In this document: positions 1 through 14,308 of the stretch, piece by piece
How positions within the stretch are numbered: position 1 is the stretch's first letter
Layout of the letters: each line of letters begins with the position of its first letter
Source of the DNA: Branchiostoma floridae
Lineage: Eukaryota; Chordata; Leptocardii; Amphioxiformes; Branchiostomatidae
Direction of reading: 5' to 3'
DNA: 64,000 bases
Assembly (NCBI RefSeq): GCF_000003815.2
Contig: NC_049979.1
Span: 15,557,240 to 15,621,239, forward strand
Translations under genes and position numbers: made by a program
The notes under the pieces: model-generated
What the model was told of the DNA's origin: nothing
Databases searched by the model: none
What the model saw: only the letters and a program-made list of their open reading frames with translations

Positions 1-2553
1 GCTCTCAGTCTGCAATTTTCCAGGTTCTTTAGGAGTCCACTGTAACAACAAAACAGCCTGGCTATCAGTTCTGTTAGCTTAGCTGTGTTGGCTGACTTCT
101 ACTCACAAGGGCTCTTGGCCTTGCCTTTGCCTAAAGGCATGACACAAAGGAATGCAATGATGTATATGATATATTGTAATGTTCACATACCACTGAAGTT
201 TCCTATTGTTAAACAGTTTAGAGCCATTGGTTACTTACGTTGATTTTGGTGACTTAGAGCAGACCATGCACAATGGTCTGGCAACAATAGTCAAAGTACA
301 TAAAGCTCAGTATGTCATGTTTTATTGGGATGTCAAAATTCGTTTCTCATCAAGTGTGATCATTTCCAGCTCACCAGTCTTGAAAGGCTTGAAAACCTTT
401 TGAACTAGGACAAAAACATTTTTGTTCCTTTCTTTTTGTGTGTCAGGTCTATTAATTTGAAAATATTTTCCTTTGCTTTGATGGATATGCTTCATGTCAT
501 AAGTGCCACACAGCAAAAACCAGTGAAGGGAAGCATGAATCCATGTGAATGTCTTTTACTGAAGAAGCTCACCGTTCTTTTCTTTCATACTACCCTTACA
601 ATGATGAATGTCTGTAGTGAAAGATGAAAGCAGCAACATTTGCAAGGAGACACTTTTCTATAACAATAATTATCAGAAACTTCCTTCCTAGTATCTCTAG
701 CTGACCTTGTTAACCACCTGCTGGAATATACAAACAACAAATAAGTCCCGGGGGACTTACTATTGTTGCATCACTGTTCTTGTCAGTGAAAGTACAAAAG
801 AAACTTTGGCAGATGCACAAGCCAATAAGCCAGAGGGTAAATTCCTCACTTGTGAGATAAAATGATGTGATAAATGCCCAATGCTGTTTGTTTGAAGTAG
901 TGCCGACTGAGATTGAGGTCCATTTGTGTGAATAAAGCGTCCTGAATCTCTCCTGATACATTTCAGTATGTTTCACACTGAAATAATTTTGACCTTAGAG
1001 AATTGTACATTTACTTCATTTTTTTCCCAAGACGCGTAATTTCAAACAATCCCTGAGCAAATTCTATGTAAACCAATTGGAAATGAATTGCCCCTGATAT
1101 GAATAATGCCATTGGATGAACAGATACACATAGATAAGCATGTCTATGCTAAAGTTAACAATGGACAAAAAGGCCCTTAATGAAGCACTGTGGTGTGTTC
1201 AAGCCTATCATTTTGCCATGTAATAATGGCCTCGAGGGAGCACTTAGATTATGGTGTAGCAGAATCTGTCATCTCATGGGAATAACAGTTATCACCTGGG
1301 ATTGTTTCCTGGCCGATTTTCTGTAATCTGTAGATATCATGTTAGACAAGTCCTTTGATTTTGTGTGATTAATTGATGGAGAGATACAGACAATTGGTAT
1401 ATTCAAAGGAAAAACGACCGTATTTACACACTTTCTGGTCCAAGTACAACATAGCCATGTTTCGCGCATCATTTAGAGCATAGTCACATGCATACTTTAC
1501 ACGATAGATATACACAAGCCAGGGTTTCTCTCTCATCCAGTTGCTTTTAAAATCTAAATCTAGAATATACCAACAGCTTTGCATCTTTTAATGTTAACAC
1601 AGAGATACGCCCCTTTTTGAAGTTATTTTCCCTTCCAATAGTTCACTACACCCTTTGATACTTTTACTAGTGCAGGGCCCAGCGTGGATTGGAAAATAAT
1701 TTTGATTAGTTGATCTCCCATCTGGCACAACAATAGAATTTCTGTTGATACCATGACCCCCATTTGACCTGACAATATATGTACATGGTTACACGCGAGT
1801 GCCAGTTCCAAACCTGGTGCACTACAGATACAGGTAATGTCAGCTTCCTTGGCAGGGGGTGACCTACATTCATTTTCCATCTTTGTTGTTTGTGGCACAA
1901 GAGACCAGGTTTTGTGTTCTTGACTTGACGATACATAGAGACAGGTATCGCAGGCACTGTGGACTACTTTCTTTACTGTCTTGGTATTGGCAAACTCTGT
2001 TCTATTTTTAACATGTGCCACTATTGTTTTGTTGTGGTTGATGAGGCTAAAATGGCCTGATACTGTCCAAGCTGGACCTACACTGGGCACACCTACACCA
2101 CAGCAATTTGGTGGTCAGGCGCTATCGGTCAAGCGAACCCTTATCGCATACCTGCAGCATTCCCTGGCTCCCCAATAAAACAAACATTCCAATTTGATGG
2201 ATCAATATAGGGCTGTTTACAGGTGCTGGCCACATCAAAGGGCTAGACGGGTGTCAAATAAAAACACACCTGTTCCTCCTCCAAACTAGCAGCTAATCTT
2301 TTTATTCTACCCTGTGGACAGCCAAGGTTGTCAACATGCTAAGTAGTAGGAGAAGGAATATGCTTAAGGAGAAGCTGCACGTGTCTGGTACCCTTATTTT
2401 CATGTTTTTGTTCCAGAATAGTTATCATAAATTGACTTCTGTCATAATTCATGACTTTCAACCAACCAAACACACTGGTCTGACTGGTGGTAGAGCTCAT
2501 AACCCCGCTAGTAACTGGCATGCCCTACATCTACATCCCACTACCATACCAAC
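1..2553. other. Probable intron of the PLEKHG-like gene; no exon recognised
   Basis: This stretch lies downstream of the last visible PLEKHG-like exon, whose donor site is intact, so it should be intronic sequence of that minus-strand gene. I searched the minus strand for the next part of the DH domain (the conserved stretch around YCTNYP in PLEKHG1) and did not find it. A 155-codon open frame on the minus strand (1,623-2,090) shows no family resemblance I can name and is not called as a gene. Confidence 0.5.
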
Positions 2554-4307
2554 CTGTTGAAGTCGTAAATTTGCTCCATGTTCCCAAATAAGAAGGAGAC
2601 ATCCTCGGCTGTGATTGGCAGCTCTGGCCTGTCCACGATGCAGCCCATGTAACCCTGGAAATAAAAGACCACACTAGTTCATTAGACTGTTAAGATGAGA
2701 AAAGTATGCTCAGTTAGAAGAAGAACATGAAAACAGCACCCGTGGGAATTCTACTTAGTTCCAGAGAGTGAATGTAGTCTGAGGTTTTAAGTTCCTCTGG
2801 GGCCTCTGCTTGTGTGTTGTTCTCTTGCCTTGTTCTTATTCTAATGTGTCTAAGAATGAAAGAAATAAAAATGGTATGCCCTAAGGTATGATCCAAAGCA
2901 AAATGCGTGACAATTGGTATGACTCCCACGTGTTAAATATCACTGTTACCCACTCTGCACACCAATGATGTAATCACTTGTGAGGTAACCCAAACTAATC
3001 CCTGTGGTTCTGTCCTGATAAGGTGTGTTCAGTGGGGGTGATGACAGGTTTGGAGATATGAAAGGGAATGTGCTCTGCTGATGGGAAATGGTGCGCTTGT
3101 AGGAGAGGAGTATCATTCCATTCCAACACGTATCACCAAACACACCTCTTCCTACCACATAACATCCGTCTCCTGTTTTCTTTTGTCTCCAAGAAACAAT
3201 ACGTCATAAAACATTTTGACCTTGACAGTTACAACACAAGTAACCACTAGAAACAGAAACGTTTACAAATTTGTCTAAAGAAAGTTACTGTTATAAATGT
3301 ATACATCCACTTCCCATCAGATTTTGCATAAAATGGAGGACAATTACATGTACGTCACAAAATATTGTGACCATGGCATTAACTACACAGGAAAATCATT
3401 TGAAAAGAGATATGTACCCAGGGCTCGAAAAACTTTTTTCTGCATACCTGCACTGGTGCAGGTAACATTGAAAATTACCTGCACCAGACAAATTTTACCT
3501 GCACCACTTTGAATTTAGGAAGTATATTTCATATTAAAATTGTTCAGGAAACATTGTTTTTTTTTCTGTTATACTTTATAGATGGTAACATTCAATACAG
3601 CTAATAACAATCCACATACACTTACATCATATGACATTTATGTATAAAACCCAGTATATGGACCAGTGCAAGTTTGGTGCAGGTAGACACTAGAAATAAC
3701 TGCACAGCTCCAATTTTACCTGCATTAACCTGCATATGCAGGTGGAATTTCGAGCCCTGTGTACCCTTGACATTCTACACTCAGAAAGTCCCTGGGGACT
3801 CAATAACAACTTCTTGATTGCATAGATTCTTTGTATTCACCTCGATTATGTCTTGCAAGTCCTTGACATATGCCCGTTCAGTTTCCATAATCTCCAGCAC
3901 CACCCTATCTGTGTGGCTGATTCGGTTGTTGAGTTTCCCTGTTGGCATACTGACTCTCAGTAGTTTGTCTTTTATAGGTTTCTCCTCAGGGGAAGAGTTT
4001 GTTGAAGATGGTAAAGACATTTGTATAATGGCAGGTGCAGAACGTTTCCGTAATACTTGTTTCTCAGGAGTTCTTTCTATCGTTTCCTTTGCCGCCTCAT
4101 CACAAGATGATTCGTTAAGGTTGATCGGCGCAAGAATAAGCCTTCCAGAGGATCCAAGGGAAGAGGAAGATGTAGAAGAGGTAGAACTGATGCTGGTTGG
4201 CCGGTCACTGTCAGGCGACCTGTGGCCTCCATCCTGATTGGTCATCCTAGCAGTGGGGTCCAGCTCCCTGCTGTACATCGGCACATGCATCACTTCCATC
4301 TCCAACT
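2554..4307 (-). CDS. PLEKHG1: PLEKHG1/2/3-type Rho guanine-nucleotide exchange factor, 5' part (two exons)
   Basis: This is the N-terminal part of a Dbl-family RhoGEF, a cytoplasmic protein that would load GTP on Rho/Cdc42 GTPases. Two minus-strand exons are visible. The first, 4,307-3,841, follows a TTCCTGCAG acceptor and ends in phase 0 at a GTGAAT donor. The second, 2,654-2,554 (101 bp), lies between a TTTCCAG acceptor and a GTTGGT donor. The first exon carries a Ser/Thr-rich leader containing SPDSDRPTSISSTSS, which resembles the DSDRP...STSS start of human PLEKHG1 (from memory). Next comes the start of the DH domain, RVVLEIMETERAYVKDLQD, which continues across the splice as GYMGCIVDRPELPITAEDV and FGNMEQIYDFNR. 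These are DH helix 1 and the following region. The rest of the DH and the PH domain lie outside the window. The true start is uncertain: ATGs at about 4,299 and 4,290 are in frame, or the exon may continue an upstream coding exon. The paralogue group (1, 2 or 3) cannot be resolved; the symbol rests on the neighbours. Confidence 0.82.
3419..3759. mobile_element. Short non-autonomous DNA element with CAGGGCTCGAAA termini
   Basis: The left end reads CAGGGCTCGAAAA and the right end TTTCGAGCCCTG, which are inverted copies. A perfect 6-bp duplication, TGTACC, flanks the element immediately (3,413-3,418 and 3,760-3,765). The 341-bp interior has repeated direct and inverted copies of CCTGCAC/GTGCAGG. 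There is no coding capacity. The CAGGG-type end suggests a hAT-like MITE, though the duplication is 6 bp rather than the usual 8. It lies in the intron between the two PLEKHG-like exons. Confidence 0.75.
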
Positions 4308-7300
4308 CTGCAGGAAGAGAGAAAATTCCAGTTTAAAATTTGAGTTCATTTTGATTCGAAAATGCAAATTTTAAGTTGTTCCTAAAATCATTGGCAAATA
4401 TGGACATGGAAAATGATAAAAAGACATATTCTCACAAATTGAACCGGATCTAGCAGCCTTTCTTACATCACCCATTCACAAAAGCTAACTGGCCAGCGAA
4501 AATGTCTTCAAGGATAGGTGAACAAACTGAGTTGTTTAATATGTTAATGTGCCAAGGGACAAGACAAACAAATGGGTGTTCAATTGCTGTACAATAAAGT
4601 AATTGAGGATAAGTTAAGTACAAAGATATTCACTGTACAACCTTGTCGACCGTGGATTTATGACTCTATAAAGCAGGTCCCAGACAGCCTTTCTGTCTAC
4701 TTTTGTTGCTCTGTCTGTACCTGAACCAAGTAGGACTTTTAAAGCAATATGTTAAACTTTGTGTCAACTTTCTGGTAACAGGTGAACACATGCCACTGAT
4801 TAGGTGGTATTCAAACATACCAATTCTACCAAGAGAAAGAAATGTCAGGGGATGCTCTACAATTCATTCAAGTGTACAACAGACATGTGAAAACAACAAC
4901 ACTGCAGTTACAGTGTATAATGTTTAAAAATGCTGTTTATCCCTTGGCATCACCTACTCTGATTTACCAACTGCATCTGGGCTTATTTAGTCGTACTCCG
5001 CCCATCCAACCACTCCAACCTTGTCTCAGTGTAGGCTCATAGTGGAGGTATGGTATCACTGAGCTCCCAGACGACTTTGCAAATATATCGGAATACTTAG
5101 TGAAGGGAGCCCCCTCCCACAAACACGACGGACGTGTTTGGGTAGACTTTACCCTCCAGCTAATACCACAGGAAAAGGGCTGTCAAGCCAGGCAAGCTTT
5201 CCGAAATAAATTACCTCTTAACCTACGCCTTGTACAACAAACATGTCACAATACCACCATCGAGCAAGGCTACGCTACGGGGAAAACACAGGACTTGACA
5301 GTGTTTGGGAAGGGAAGTCATACCTGACGCTCCATCTGCTCAGTGATTAGTGAACAACGTCTCATTATTGACCCCAGAAGTGTGACAAACCATGCTGTTC
5401 AACAGGTTGCAATTATGCAAAACAGCAAATAATGTCCAAACGAGCATGAATCAGACGACATCAGAAGGGGCTGATGACATATCCTTTGATTTGTGTGTTG
5501 GCCATGGGCAGGGCATAGGACATTACAGTGTGAATGACAGAAAGGTGCATTACACAATATATTTGAAGATAAGCACAAAGGAAACAGTTTATTAGCTTCC
5601 CGTCAAGATTCACTCCAAGGCCATACAGAGTTTGCTTTAGTTATATCCAAATTAACTTCACTGGCCTGATTGACAGGACTTACTAAGAAAGCAAGAGGGG
5701 AAAGTCGAAGGACATGAGTAACAAGCAACAACAGTATATTTTTCAGGTAACAATATTTACATGCATCTCCAAAGGATCATATGTTACAAGTAATTACAGA
5801 TGTAAAACATGCTGTTTTTGTGCTACTAAAATGTAAATCATTGCAATGCTGCTGAAAATCATGATTCCACTTAATCGTTGGTAAAATTCATCAATAAAAT
5901 GATAATTTTCATCATTTGAAAACTTGATGGATATATTTATACACAGCTTCAAAATGACATGGCAAAAAGTAAAATTTGAAATTAATACAGTAGATACACA
6001 ATGTAATTGTATACAAAACAATGGACAGATTTGGTTGTTTCATTCAGTGAACCATGCTACGTGTATTACCATTACGAATCATTATGGATTAAAAATCTGA
6101 ACCTTCACCAAGCCCAGGAAACCCAAATTTTAATGTTTGTTTCTACAATATTCTAGTAAGGTACATTATCAGAAACCTTGTACAATGTAATTGTAAATGC
6201 ATTTAACTGAAAACATAATCAATTTTTCATGCATCTGATTATAATCAAATTGAAAACAACAGCTGGAAACTACCTTTCCTTAATGGAACCAATTTGGAAA
6301 ACATGGGAATAACACAGTTGCCCTGAATTTATGTCTCTTCAAAGTAAGCATGCAGGAAAACACAAACAGGCTCAGGATTTAGCCCTGCTCGCCATACCAC
6401 CCGATGGGTGATCTAGACCATCTGATGTATGCTGGAAGACACGATTACGATTACTTCTGAAATGCTTCCAGGTTTCACCTCAGTGTCTTGGTAAACTGTT
6501 AACACAAGAGCATTCTTTAAAATTCCAAAGTTTCAAAATGACCTATAAGTTTAATAGTATAGCAGTTGAGTAGACAAAATTTGTAAACACGTTTCAGACA
6601 GAACTACTTGTTATCTACATACATGTACCTGTATAATGTAAGCCTGCAAGATCCTAAAAATAGAACAACAAGACCCCATTCACACTAAAAAACCCACAAT
6701 GCTTAGACTTAGGAACATCGTGAAATTTTCTGTGTTTTACAAGTAGCTATTTAATATAGCTGTTTTGTTGACTTGTTATCTCACATAAAAGAATGCCTTC
6801 CCTGATTGATTATGCAGTAGCCTTCATCTTTCTCCCACATCCAATCCAAGATTAACACCAATAGGATACCTTAACAGGACAGCCAGTAGGAGCAGTAACT
6901 GGTGGGAAAGTGAGAAGACATGCAAAACAAGGCTGCCTGTTACTGGTATTACATACATGGTATTATTTACGGCTCTAAGCACACATTGCCTTAAAGGGAC
7001 CTCTAAGCTGCAAGGCCAAACGTGTACATGTTAAGGTCAACAGATAAGATAGTTGTTAAGATGCCAAAAGGGAAGAGCTGACAATCGGAAAAATATGCAA
7101 GTCACAAGTACACATAATATTCAATCAACAGGTACATTTTGTTGAAGCTCAATAGAATATACTTATATAGTAGTGTTGTAGAAAAACTCTACAGGCACTG
7201 ATGGTAGGACTTCAATTTTTCAATTCTATCTTGATTCCTTTAATACTCAAATCCCTGCTTGATACAAAAATGAACTGACATGTCTGACCACAAATATATG

Positions 7301-10300
7301 GGTGGGTCTGAGGAATTGATTGACAATTAGGTAAGGAAGCACCCAGTGGAATTGTACCTTGAAAATTGATTGGCAACATTAGATTAAAACCACAAACTTT
7401 CTACTGAAGTGATCCCTGGAGATTTGGTGGGATCACAGGAAGAGACAACTACTTCTGTTTCCATCAATGACCATGGGAAGATGTGAAAAAGGTCATCATT
7501 TCAACTAATTAACGCACTGAAGATGCTTGTTATTAATATTATCTAGTACTAGTACTAGAATGTGGTTTTGCTACAGCTTGCCTATTTTAGCACACCAGGC
7601 CCCCTCTTTACAATATGTGTGTTGGGTTCTTTTATATGCAGAGGATTGACGCTTGAGACTTATGCCAGAAGCTCTCTCATACAACGACTCGCTACCTTTA
7701 TGTCACCATCCAATATGACAAATGAAATCCCTTTCAAGATGTCCAAGCTGGGGCCAACCCTCGACACTCGAGATAGATATGCAAGTCACTGGACGGATAT
7801 AGCAGGGGCAGGCACCTAATCCACTTCTAACCGGTTTTGGCATCTTATACTGTAGCACAGATCCATCCAGGCAAATAGCGGCCCTTCACCTTTCCCTCTC
7901 TACATCTTCCAGCATGTAGTGCTATTGCATGGGATGATGTTGTTGAAAAAGTTTGAAGAAGAACAGACTCACAAACAACTCTGCTGTTGGCCATCATTTC
8001 CAACCTGTTACTTACAAAGGTTATCTCAACACTACATAACAAACTGTCCAGCAAGATAGGTTCTTTTGGCACCATACCTCCCATACCTACCCTAACCAGG
8101 AATTTGTTTTTCTTACCAACTGTTCATGGCCAGTCGGACAGTACCATAATTACAACTTACCCCAAAACATGACTTCTAAGATACTTACCACCATGACTTG
8201 ACTGGGAGACCTCACAAGTCTTCCCTTTGAAGTGAGCAGCTCTTTTCTTAAACTTGAACAAAGGAACCTTTGCATAGGATGATCAAGGGCATGGAAAGGA
8301 GCTTTTGAAGCAGACTGAAGCTAGCCTTGACTGATAAACCCTGGTCATGGGAATCTGCATGAACTTGTGTGATGAATGGAGCGGTTGTCACCTGAGCTCT
8401 CCTCCAGTCTGAGGTGCACTGACCTGAACAAAGTGGGGCAACTCAACTCAACTGCTGCCTTCAACAGGGGAACTACAACTTCGTGGAAGAGAGGATGGAC
8501 AAGAATCTCCAAGGATAAGTTTTTAAAATTATTCAAGATGTCTGAAAGATGTTTATATGGGATGTAACTTTGACATCCTTTTACATATTTTGACACACAG
8601 TGTAGTCAAAAAGTTAAGGAAGGCTGTGTCTCTCTCTCACGTATCTTGTCCTCCAAGTACATGCATCAACAATAATTACATTCAGCTAATCTGCAATTTA
8701 GAAGGAAGCTGCTAGATGGATTCAACGAGGACAACAAGACTCCTTGAAAACCCATTTGAGTTATCCAATTAACAAAAAAATAAATAATGCTGTTAATTTG
8801 TGATACATAAGTACATCATGGTAAAGATAAATGATTCTGAGTCAAAACATCAATTTGTACTGACCAAAGTCAAGACCAGATCACAGCCAGAACATCACAG
8901 AAATAAACATGGGGAACTACTTATCCCTGGCTGTGTCCTTTAAAACGGATAAAGACACAACAAGCACGTACTGAGGCGTGAGTCTATATTTTCTCTAGCA
9001 ACCAACAGCTGATATGTATTCTAGTTGACCTTTTACAAGGCTGAAGGGAGTGAGGGTTGATCAGGAGGCAGTTGTGGCACCCTCCCAAGTAACTAACATT
9101 ACCCGCCTACGTCAAAGGAACTGTTTGTAGCAGGAACGTAATGAGGGCTAAGTGCTCTCAAGGACAAATGTAACCATGGAAACACTATTGACAGTTATCT
9201 TCCATATTCTGAGGTACCTGCAGAAGAAGTGGCTCTTTATATTATAGTTACAAAGTACAGGAATTTTAACACCCAATTGCAGGTAATACAGACATAGCAT
9301 AGCTCCCATAAACACAGATTGAGCATAAGGGATCATAAATTTAGCAAGCCTACTGAAGAATGTGCAACATTTTTACAGGCAGATTTTGAACTGTGACATT
9401 ACACAAAACTTTTCGGTAACATGTGAAATGGCTTTAGTCATGTTTTCAAGATGATTCCCTTGATTTTGGGAAATGAGCTGCATATACAATACATACATGT
9501 ATAACTGTTTTTCCAATGAGGATATACATCACCTTTCTAAATGGTCTTCATAGTAATCATACCATGATGTTCAAGTACCTCTAATAGGGGTTCAATATCA
9601 GATGATGATGATAAATAACTTGTGACCTGAGACTTCTGTCAATGTGCAAAAGTATAGTCATGTGTGAAATAATATGCAGTGCCTTTGAAATTGGCCTCAT
9701 GGGAAAATCATCAACATCATTACCACCGCATATGAGAAACTATCTCGGCAACTGCGTCTGCGAACGTCTATTTCTAGAAGACATAATCCCACATCTTGTG
9801 GCTGGTGAGCAGCATCCAAATTTATCCTTAGATAGCTACATGTATTCCTGGTATTACCCTTAGGTTATCTTATCTGACCTGAGCGAAGATGGAAATATCC
9901 AAGTCAAAATAGTAGTGGTTGTAGTCTGTAAAGGACACTTTTACAGAGATGAAAATGACATGGATCATAAGGAATTTGTCTTTCCACAAGATCTGACTTC
10001 CATCAAAACATTCCAACCTTCATACCAAAACTAGTGGCTATACCTCCTTGATCTGTCATTAGTCCATCAGTCCCGACAGCACCATGTCCTTCGATGGCCC
10101 TCATCTGATGGCCAACTGTCCTTCAGAGGGGAAACTGTCGGCACAACTGGTCTCATGAATTTGGATCAAAGGCGTTAGCACCCATGCACATGTGTGTGGC
10201 TCGGAATTCCTAGCATAATTTCCAAAAACATTGCATCCATGTTTCCAATAGCCTTTGCTTCGTGAGAACATGGGTCGATCTGAAAAGTGAGGTTCATAAA

Positions 10301-13300
10301 TCCGTCCTCTGCAGACATGTACAAAATGCCCATGTGGTAATCTATGTGGCAGGAAATCCTATATCTTCCTGTCTCAGCCAGATTTAGACATTGTCCGCCA
10401 TTGATACATGTACGAAACCTCAGTTTAAAGCAGCCGACCTGATGCTAGATCCAAGTGGCGTCTTTGAAAAACTATCTGACAGGCAAAACTGACCCAGTGA
10501 AATACAGAGATTAATCATCCTGCCTGAGTGGTGACAGAAGAAAACCCATACCTCAATACAGACAGATGCAGGGCAAGAGAGTTGTTGGTATAACTATGTA
10601 TTGAGGAAAAAACTTTGATTTATAAATCATACTCGTCTGAAAACTTTCAGAAATAGACAATGGCTACAAGTATATCTCCCAGTAATCTGAAAACTAAATG
10701 TAGCAGTGTTCCAGCATCATGTTTCTGTAGTACACAGCTTTTCTCCCATTAAGTGCACTGAAGGGTTCAAGTACAAATTGAAGGTGGTGCTGAACAGAGA
10801 TAAGGATAAGCGGGATATTTTGGGACGTCTGTGTTGCATAGTGGAACTGCTCGGAATAGCACATCTCCACCTGGGAATCTGTAACAATGCCATTCCCAAT
10901 AATGGACCTGCCAGTCCGCCACTTGTAAACAATTCTCCAAAGCCAGATTAGGCCCCAACACCAACAGGCTGAAGGCATCCAGGGCAGGAGAACATAATTG
11001 TAGGGCAAAAGGTGGCAGGAAAAATAAACTGCCATCTGGTTGGAATTTCAGAACTGAAAAATAGGGCATACTTTGAAGTTGCTGACTAAACAACTGGTAC
11101 TCTTTCCCTGTCTGTCGACCCGATACACAAACATGAGTCTAGTTTGTTAGCTACCAGAGTTAAAGACCCACATGGCCTTAGTTTCATGTCTAACTTGAAC
11201 ACTAGCAGTGCCCAACGACTTTGAGGGTGTGTTTCCTACAGGTAATGACCATCCCACAGTGAAGTGATTGTGCAAGAAGTCAGGTCAAGTGGTTGAGGTT
11301 CATGGCACCCAGTGAAGGAGTGATGCCACTTCCTCTCCAAGTACAGGTACATGTTTTCTGCACTGCAGGTCATGTTACCCCTATGCTATGCCAGACAAAA
11401 CTTGAGTTCCTAGAACATAGCCTGAGTTGTTACCTGTATTGTGGTACTCAATGGATAGTTATCCTCCTATGCTATTACTTTGATGACATTAGCCAGGTAA
11501 AGAAAGGTTTTCACTACCTTGCATCCCATCAATCTCCTTACCCAGAGGCAATTCTGACACTTTCTATTGGAACCATCTTTATACAGGGTTGTTTCCGGTA
11601 AATCAGGGAGGGGTAGTTTATACTACAAAAGGATACCTGCCTCGTACCTTTTCATTCATACATGTAGTAAACCATGGGTTTCTTTTACACTGTCGCCCAC
11701 AACATTGAGGGACAATGGCTACATGCGGATGTAGAGATGAGTCAATAGAAATATCAGGGGCCAATTTTTATTACAACATGAGGCGCAGCAGGGGTGCAAA
11801 GGGAATCCCGGATCTGTGCATTTAAACTGAAAGCTGAGGGACAACTTTGGCATGTGTCTTTGTCGTACAGCGAGACATTTTCCTTGTGTGAACCAGGCTC
11901 AAATTAACCACAACCCCAAACTGCCATAATCCAATTCCTCACGGAGGAAGCAAGGACACAAAAGCTCACTGAACGTGACAATGTCGGTTGAAATGCTAGA
12001 AACCTGGAGCGTGGGTCCGACAGATGGATTAGAAGCTGTGCTGTTGATTCTGGTGGAAGCCATTGTACCCCCGTGTTGTGGTTACTCAAAGGGGCCGCAG
12101 CTCCTCCTGTTACCTGTCAGTCCTGCTCCCAACTTGCTGGTGATGGTATCAAATAGGTAGAAAAGCTCACCTGTACTTGGAGAGAGAAATCCTTTCTGCT
12201 ATATCTAGATAGGCCAGCAGCAATGGTTGCAGTTTCTGACAAATACATTCTGCACTGCAGGTAACAGCCTCAAACAAGGATTTATAGTATACCTAGACAT
12301 ACTCCATGCTTGAACATGAAACAACCTTCAGGCAGGTGAAAAAAGGAACAAAATAAGTCCTGCACACAGATTAGTTGGAATGGCTCCATGAACAACAATG
12401 CCCAGAGCCTGCATGTGACACTGTCTAACAGCCATACCTTGTCATAATCCTGATTTCTCGTGTCAAAACAGCGAAATGTACACCACAGCAGGTGGCAAGC
12501 CAGGAAGCGTATTACATGGTAAGACTTCCGCTGGTCCGTTGATGCAAGAAAGGCGATATTTGCGAGTAAAACACGCAGCAAGTCCCCGAAACAATTCTTT
12601 GTGTTTACTTGCACTTGAACTTACGGGGTTCCTTTACAAATTCTTCATGTACTATAGTGTTCGATACCCTTTACAACATGCCGCTGCCTCACACAGATGA
12701 AAGCATTTGGTAATGTATAGTCTTGATTTCATACCCATCAGCTGGACTGCAGCAAAGCTTATATTTGGAATACCAAAACCCTAAATATCATCCATCAGAA
12801 GTGTTCTGTGAATTTGCCCATACCTGCACATGCTGTTTTGCCTGTATAATATCAGCCGTACAGGTGGCACTTTGAGCCCTGGAGACAGAGGCATAAAGGT
12901 GGCCTGTGAGATAACGGCATGTCTCATCATGCCGCCTATTATCAGTGATAAACATACCTTATAAAGCCACGATAATGAGTAGGCATACCGACTGGAGACC
13001 ACACAAATACTTTTGCTTCATCAGCAGATCTAAGCATTGACATTAGTCAAAGATAACTGAAGCTAATCCCAAATGATATAGTGGTTTACCAACATAAGTA
13101 CGTTGAAAAACATTACAATTTACATACCTGTGCGGGGCCTCTGAGAACATGAGCCTTACAGATACCCAGGTATTCACCTGTACATACTGTAATTATTACA
13201 TATGTACTTATCACATACACCTGAGTTATTAGAGTGATAAGGAGACAAGTATGGAGACAGCAAAAAATTCAGACTGCTGTCTCTAAGAACATGGTCTAGG

Positions 13301-14094
13301 ACATGTTTTGGGACAAGCAAACCCAGAGACATACTTACAAATCAATTACAGATGGGGTGGCATGGTGGGTAATTGTTCTGCTGGTAGCACCACTTATTGT
13401 AAATCACAACAACAACTAGCCCATGGCATTTTGAACCAAAATACTTCAAATATATCTACAAATGTACAGTACTTTGAGGAAGCAAAGCTGAGGCACGATT
13501 ACAGAAACTACACCGTTCTCACAAAAATGTTTCCACTATTTTGAAAACAAGTCATTTCCACAATATGACTTTATGAGGCAGTACTAACCGGAGAACACCA
13601 TAGCATGCCACAAGGCATATACACAATCATGTAGTTAGAGGACTACTAAGGTATGTAAATCAAAATGGACCGCAACAAAAGAATTCAACACTTCCTTCAG
13701 AATGCAATATAGGTAATAAGATCTAGCCTCGTAGACGAGTAAGCAATGCTGGCCATACAGAAGAAGATATGAATTACTGGTACTTGCACAATCAAAGCAG
13801 TGACATGACATGACATATACAAAAAAAGCAGCTGTAATGGCAGTTCTGAAGTCTATGGACATCCTGCGACTTGCACCTACCAGCTGCATACCTGACAAAA
13901 TATTGAATGGCACAATTGCTTTTTGATAGACTGAATGGAGCAGAACTAGAAAATAAGTTATGGAGTCAAAATTTGTCTGGTGTAGGTACTAAATTCCAAC
14001 TTCAACTGCATCCATGAAAAATAGGATTACTGTACCAACATAACAAAAACTTCTGGAGATAAACCTTGTAAGATGAGATGTATAGTGGGTGTAT
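4308..14094. other. Non-coding stretch upstream of the PLEKHG-like exon; nothing recognised
   Basis: I see no exon, RNA gene or clear repeat over these 9.8 kb. The open frames present are short, overlap each other on both strands and do not resemble known proteins. The stretch is upstream of the first visible PLEKHG-like exon, so it may be a 5' intron of that gene or intergenic DNA. No upstream promoter for the gene could be fixed. Confidence 0.5.
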
Positions 14095-14308
14095 ACAGGT
14101 AACAGGTATAGGTTATTCCGTACACATACAGGTAACAGGTATAGGTTATTCAGTACACATACAGGTAACAGGTACAGGTTATTCAGTACACATACAGGTA
14201 ACAGGTATAGGTTATTCAGTACACATACAGGTAACAGGTACAGGTTATTCAGTACACATACAGATAACTGGTACAGGTTATTCAGTACACATACAGGTAA
14301 TAGGTACT
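14095..14308. repeat. 33-bp minisatellite, about 6.5 copies
   Basis: A 33-bp unit beginning ACAGGTAACAGGTATAGG and ending TTCAGTACACAT is repeated in tandem at 14,095, 14,128, 14,161, 14,194, 14,227 and 14,260, with a partial seventh copy from 14,293. Copies differ mainly at a T/C alternation (TATAGG or TACAGG). Copy 6 has extra changes (ACAGATAACTGG). Because 33 is a multiple of three, two plus-strand frames stay open through the array, giving repeated peptides that should not be taken for a protein. Confidence 0.95.

Noticed and set aside
3818..4237. 139-codon plus-strand frame
   Set aside because: It is the antisense shadow of the PLEKHG-like exon.
10694..11093. Overlapping frames of 108 and 113 codons on the minus strand
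   Set aside because: Several frames on both strands are open together, which suggests composition rather than coding. No domain was recognised.
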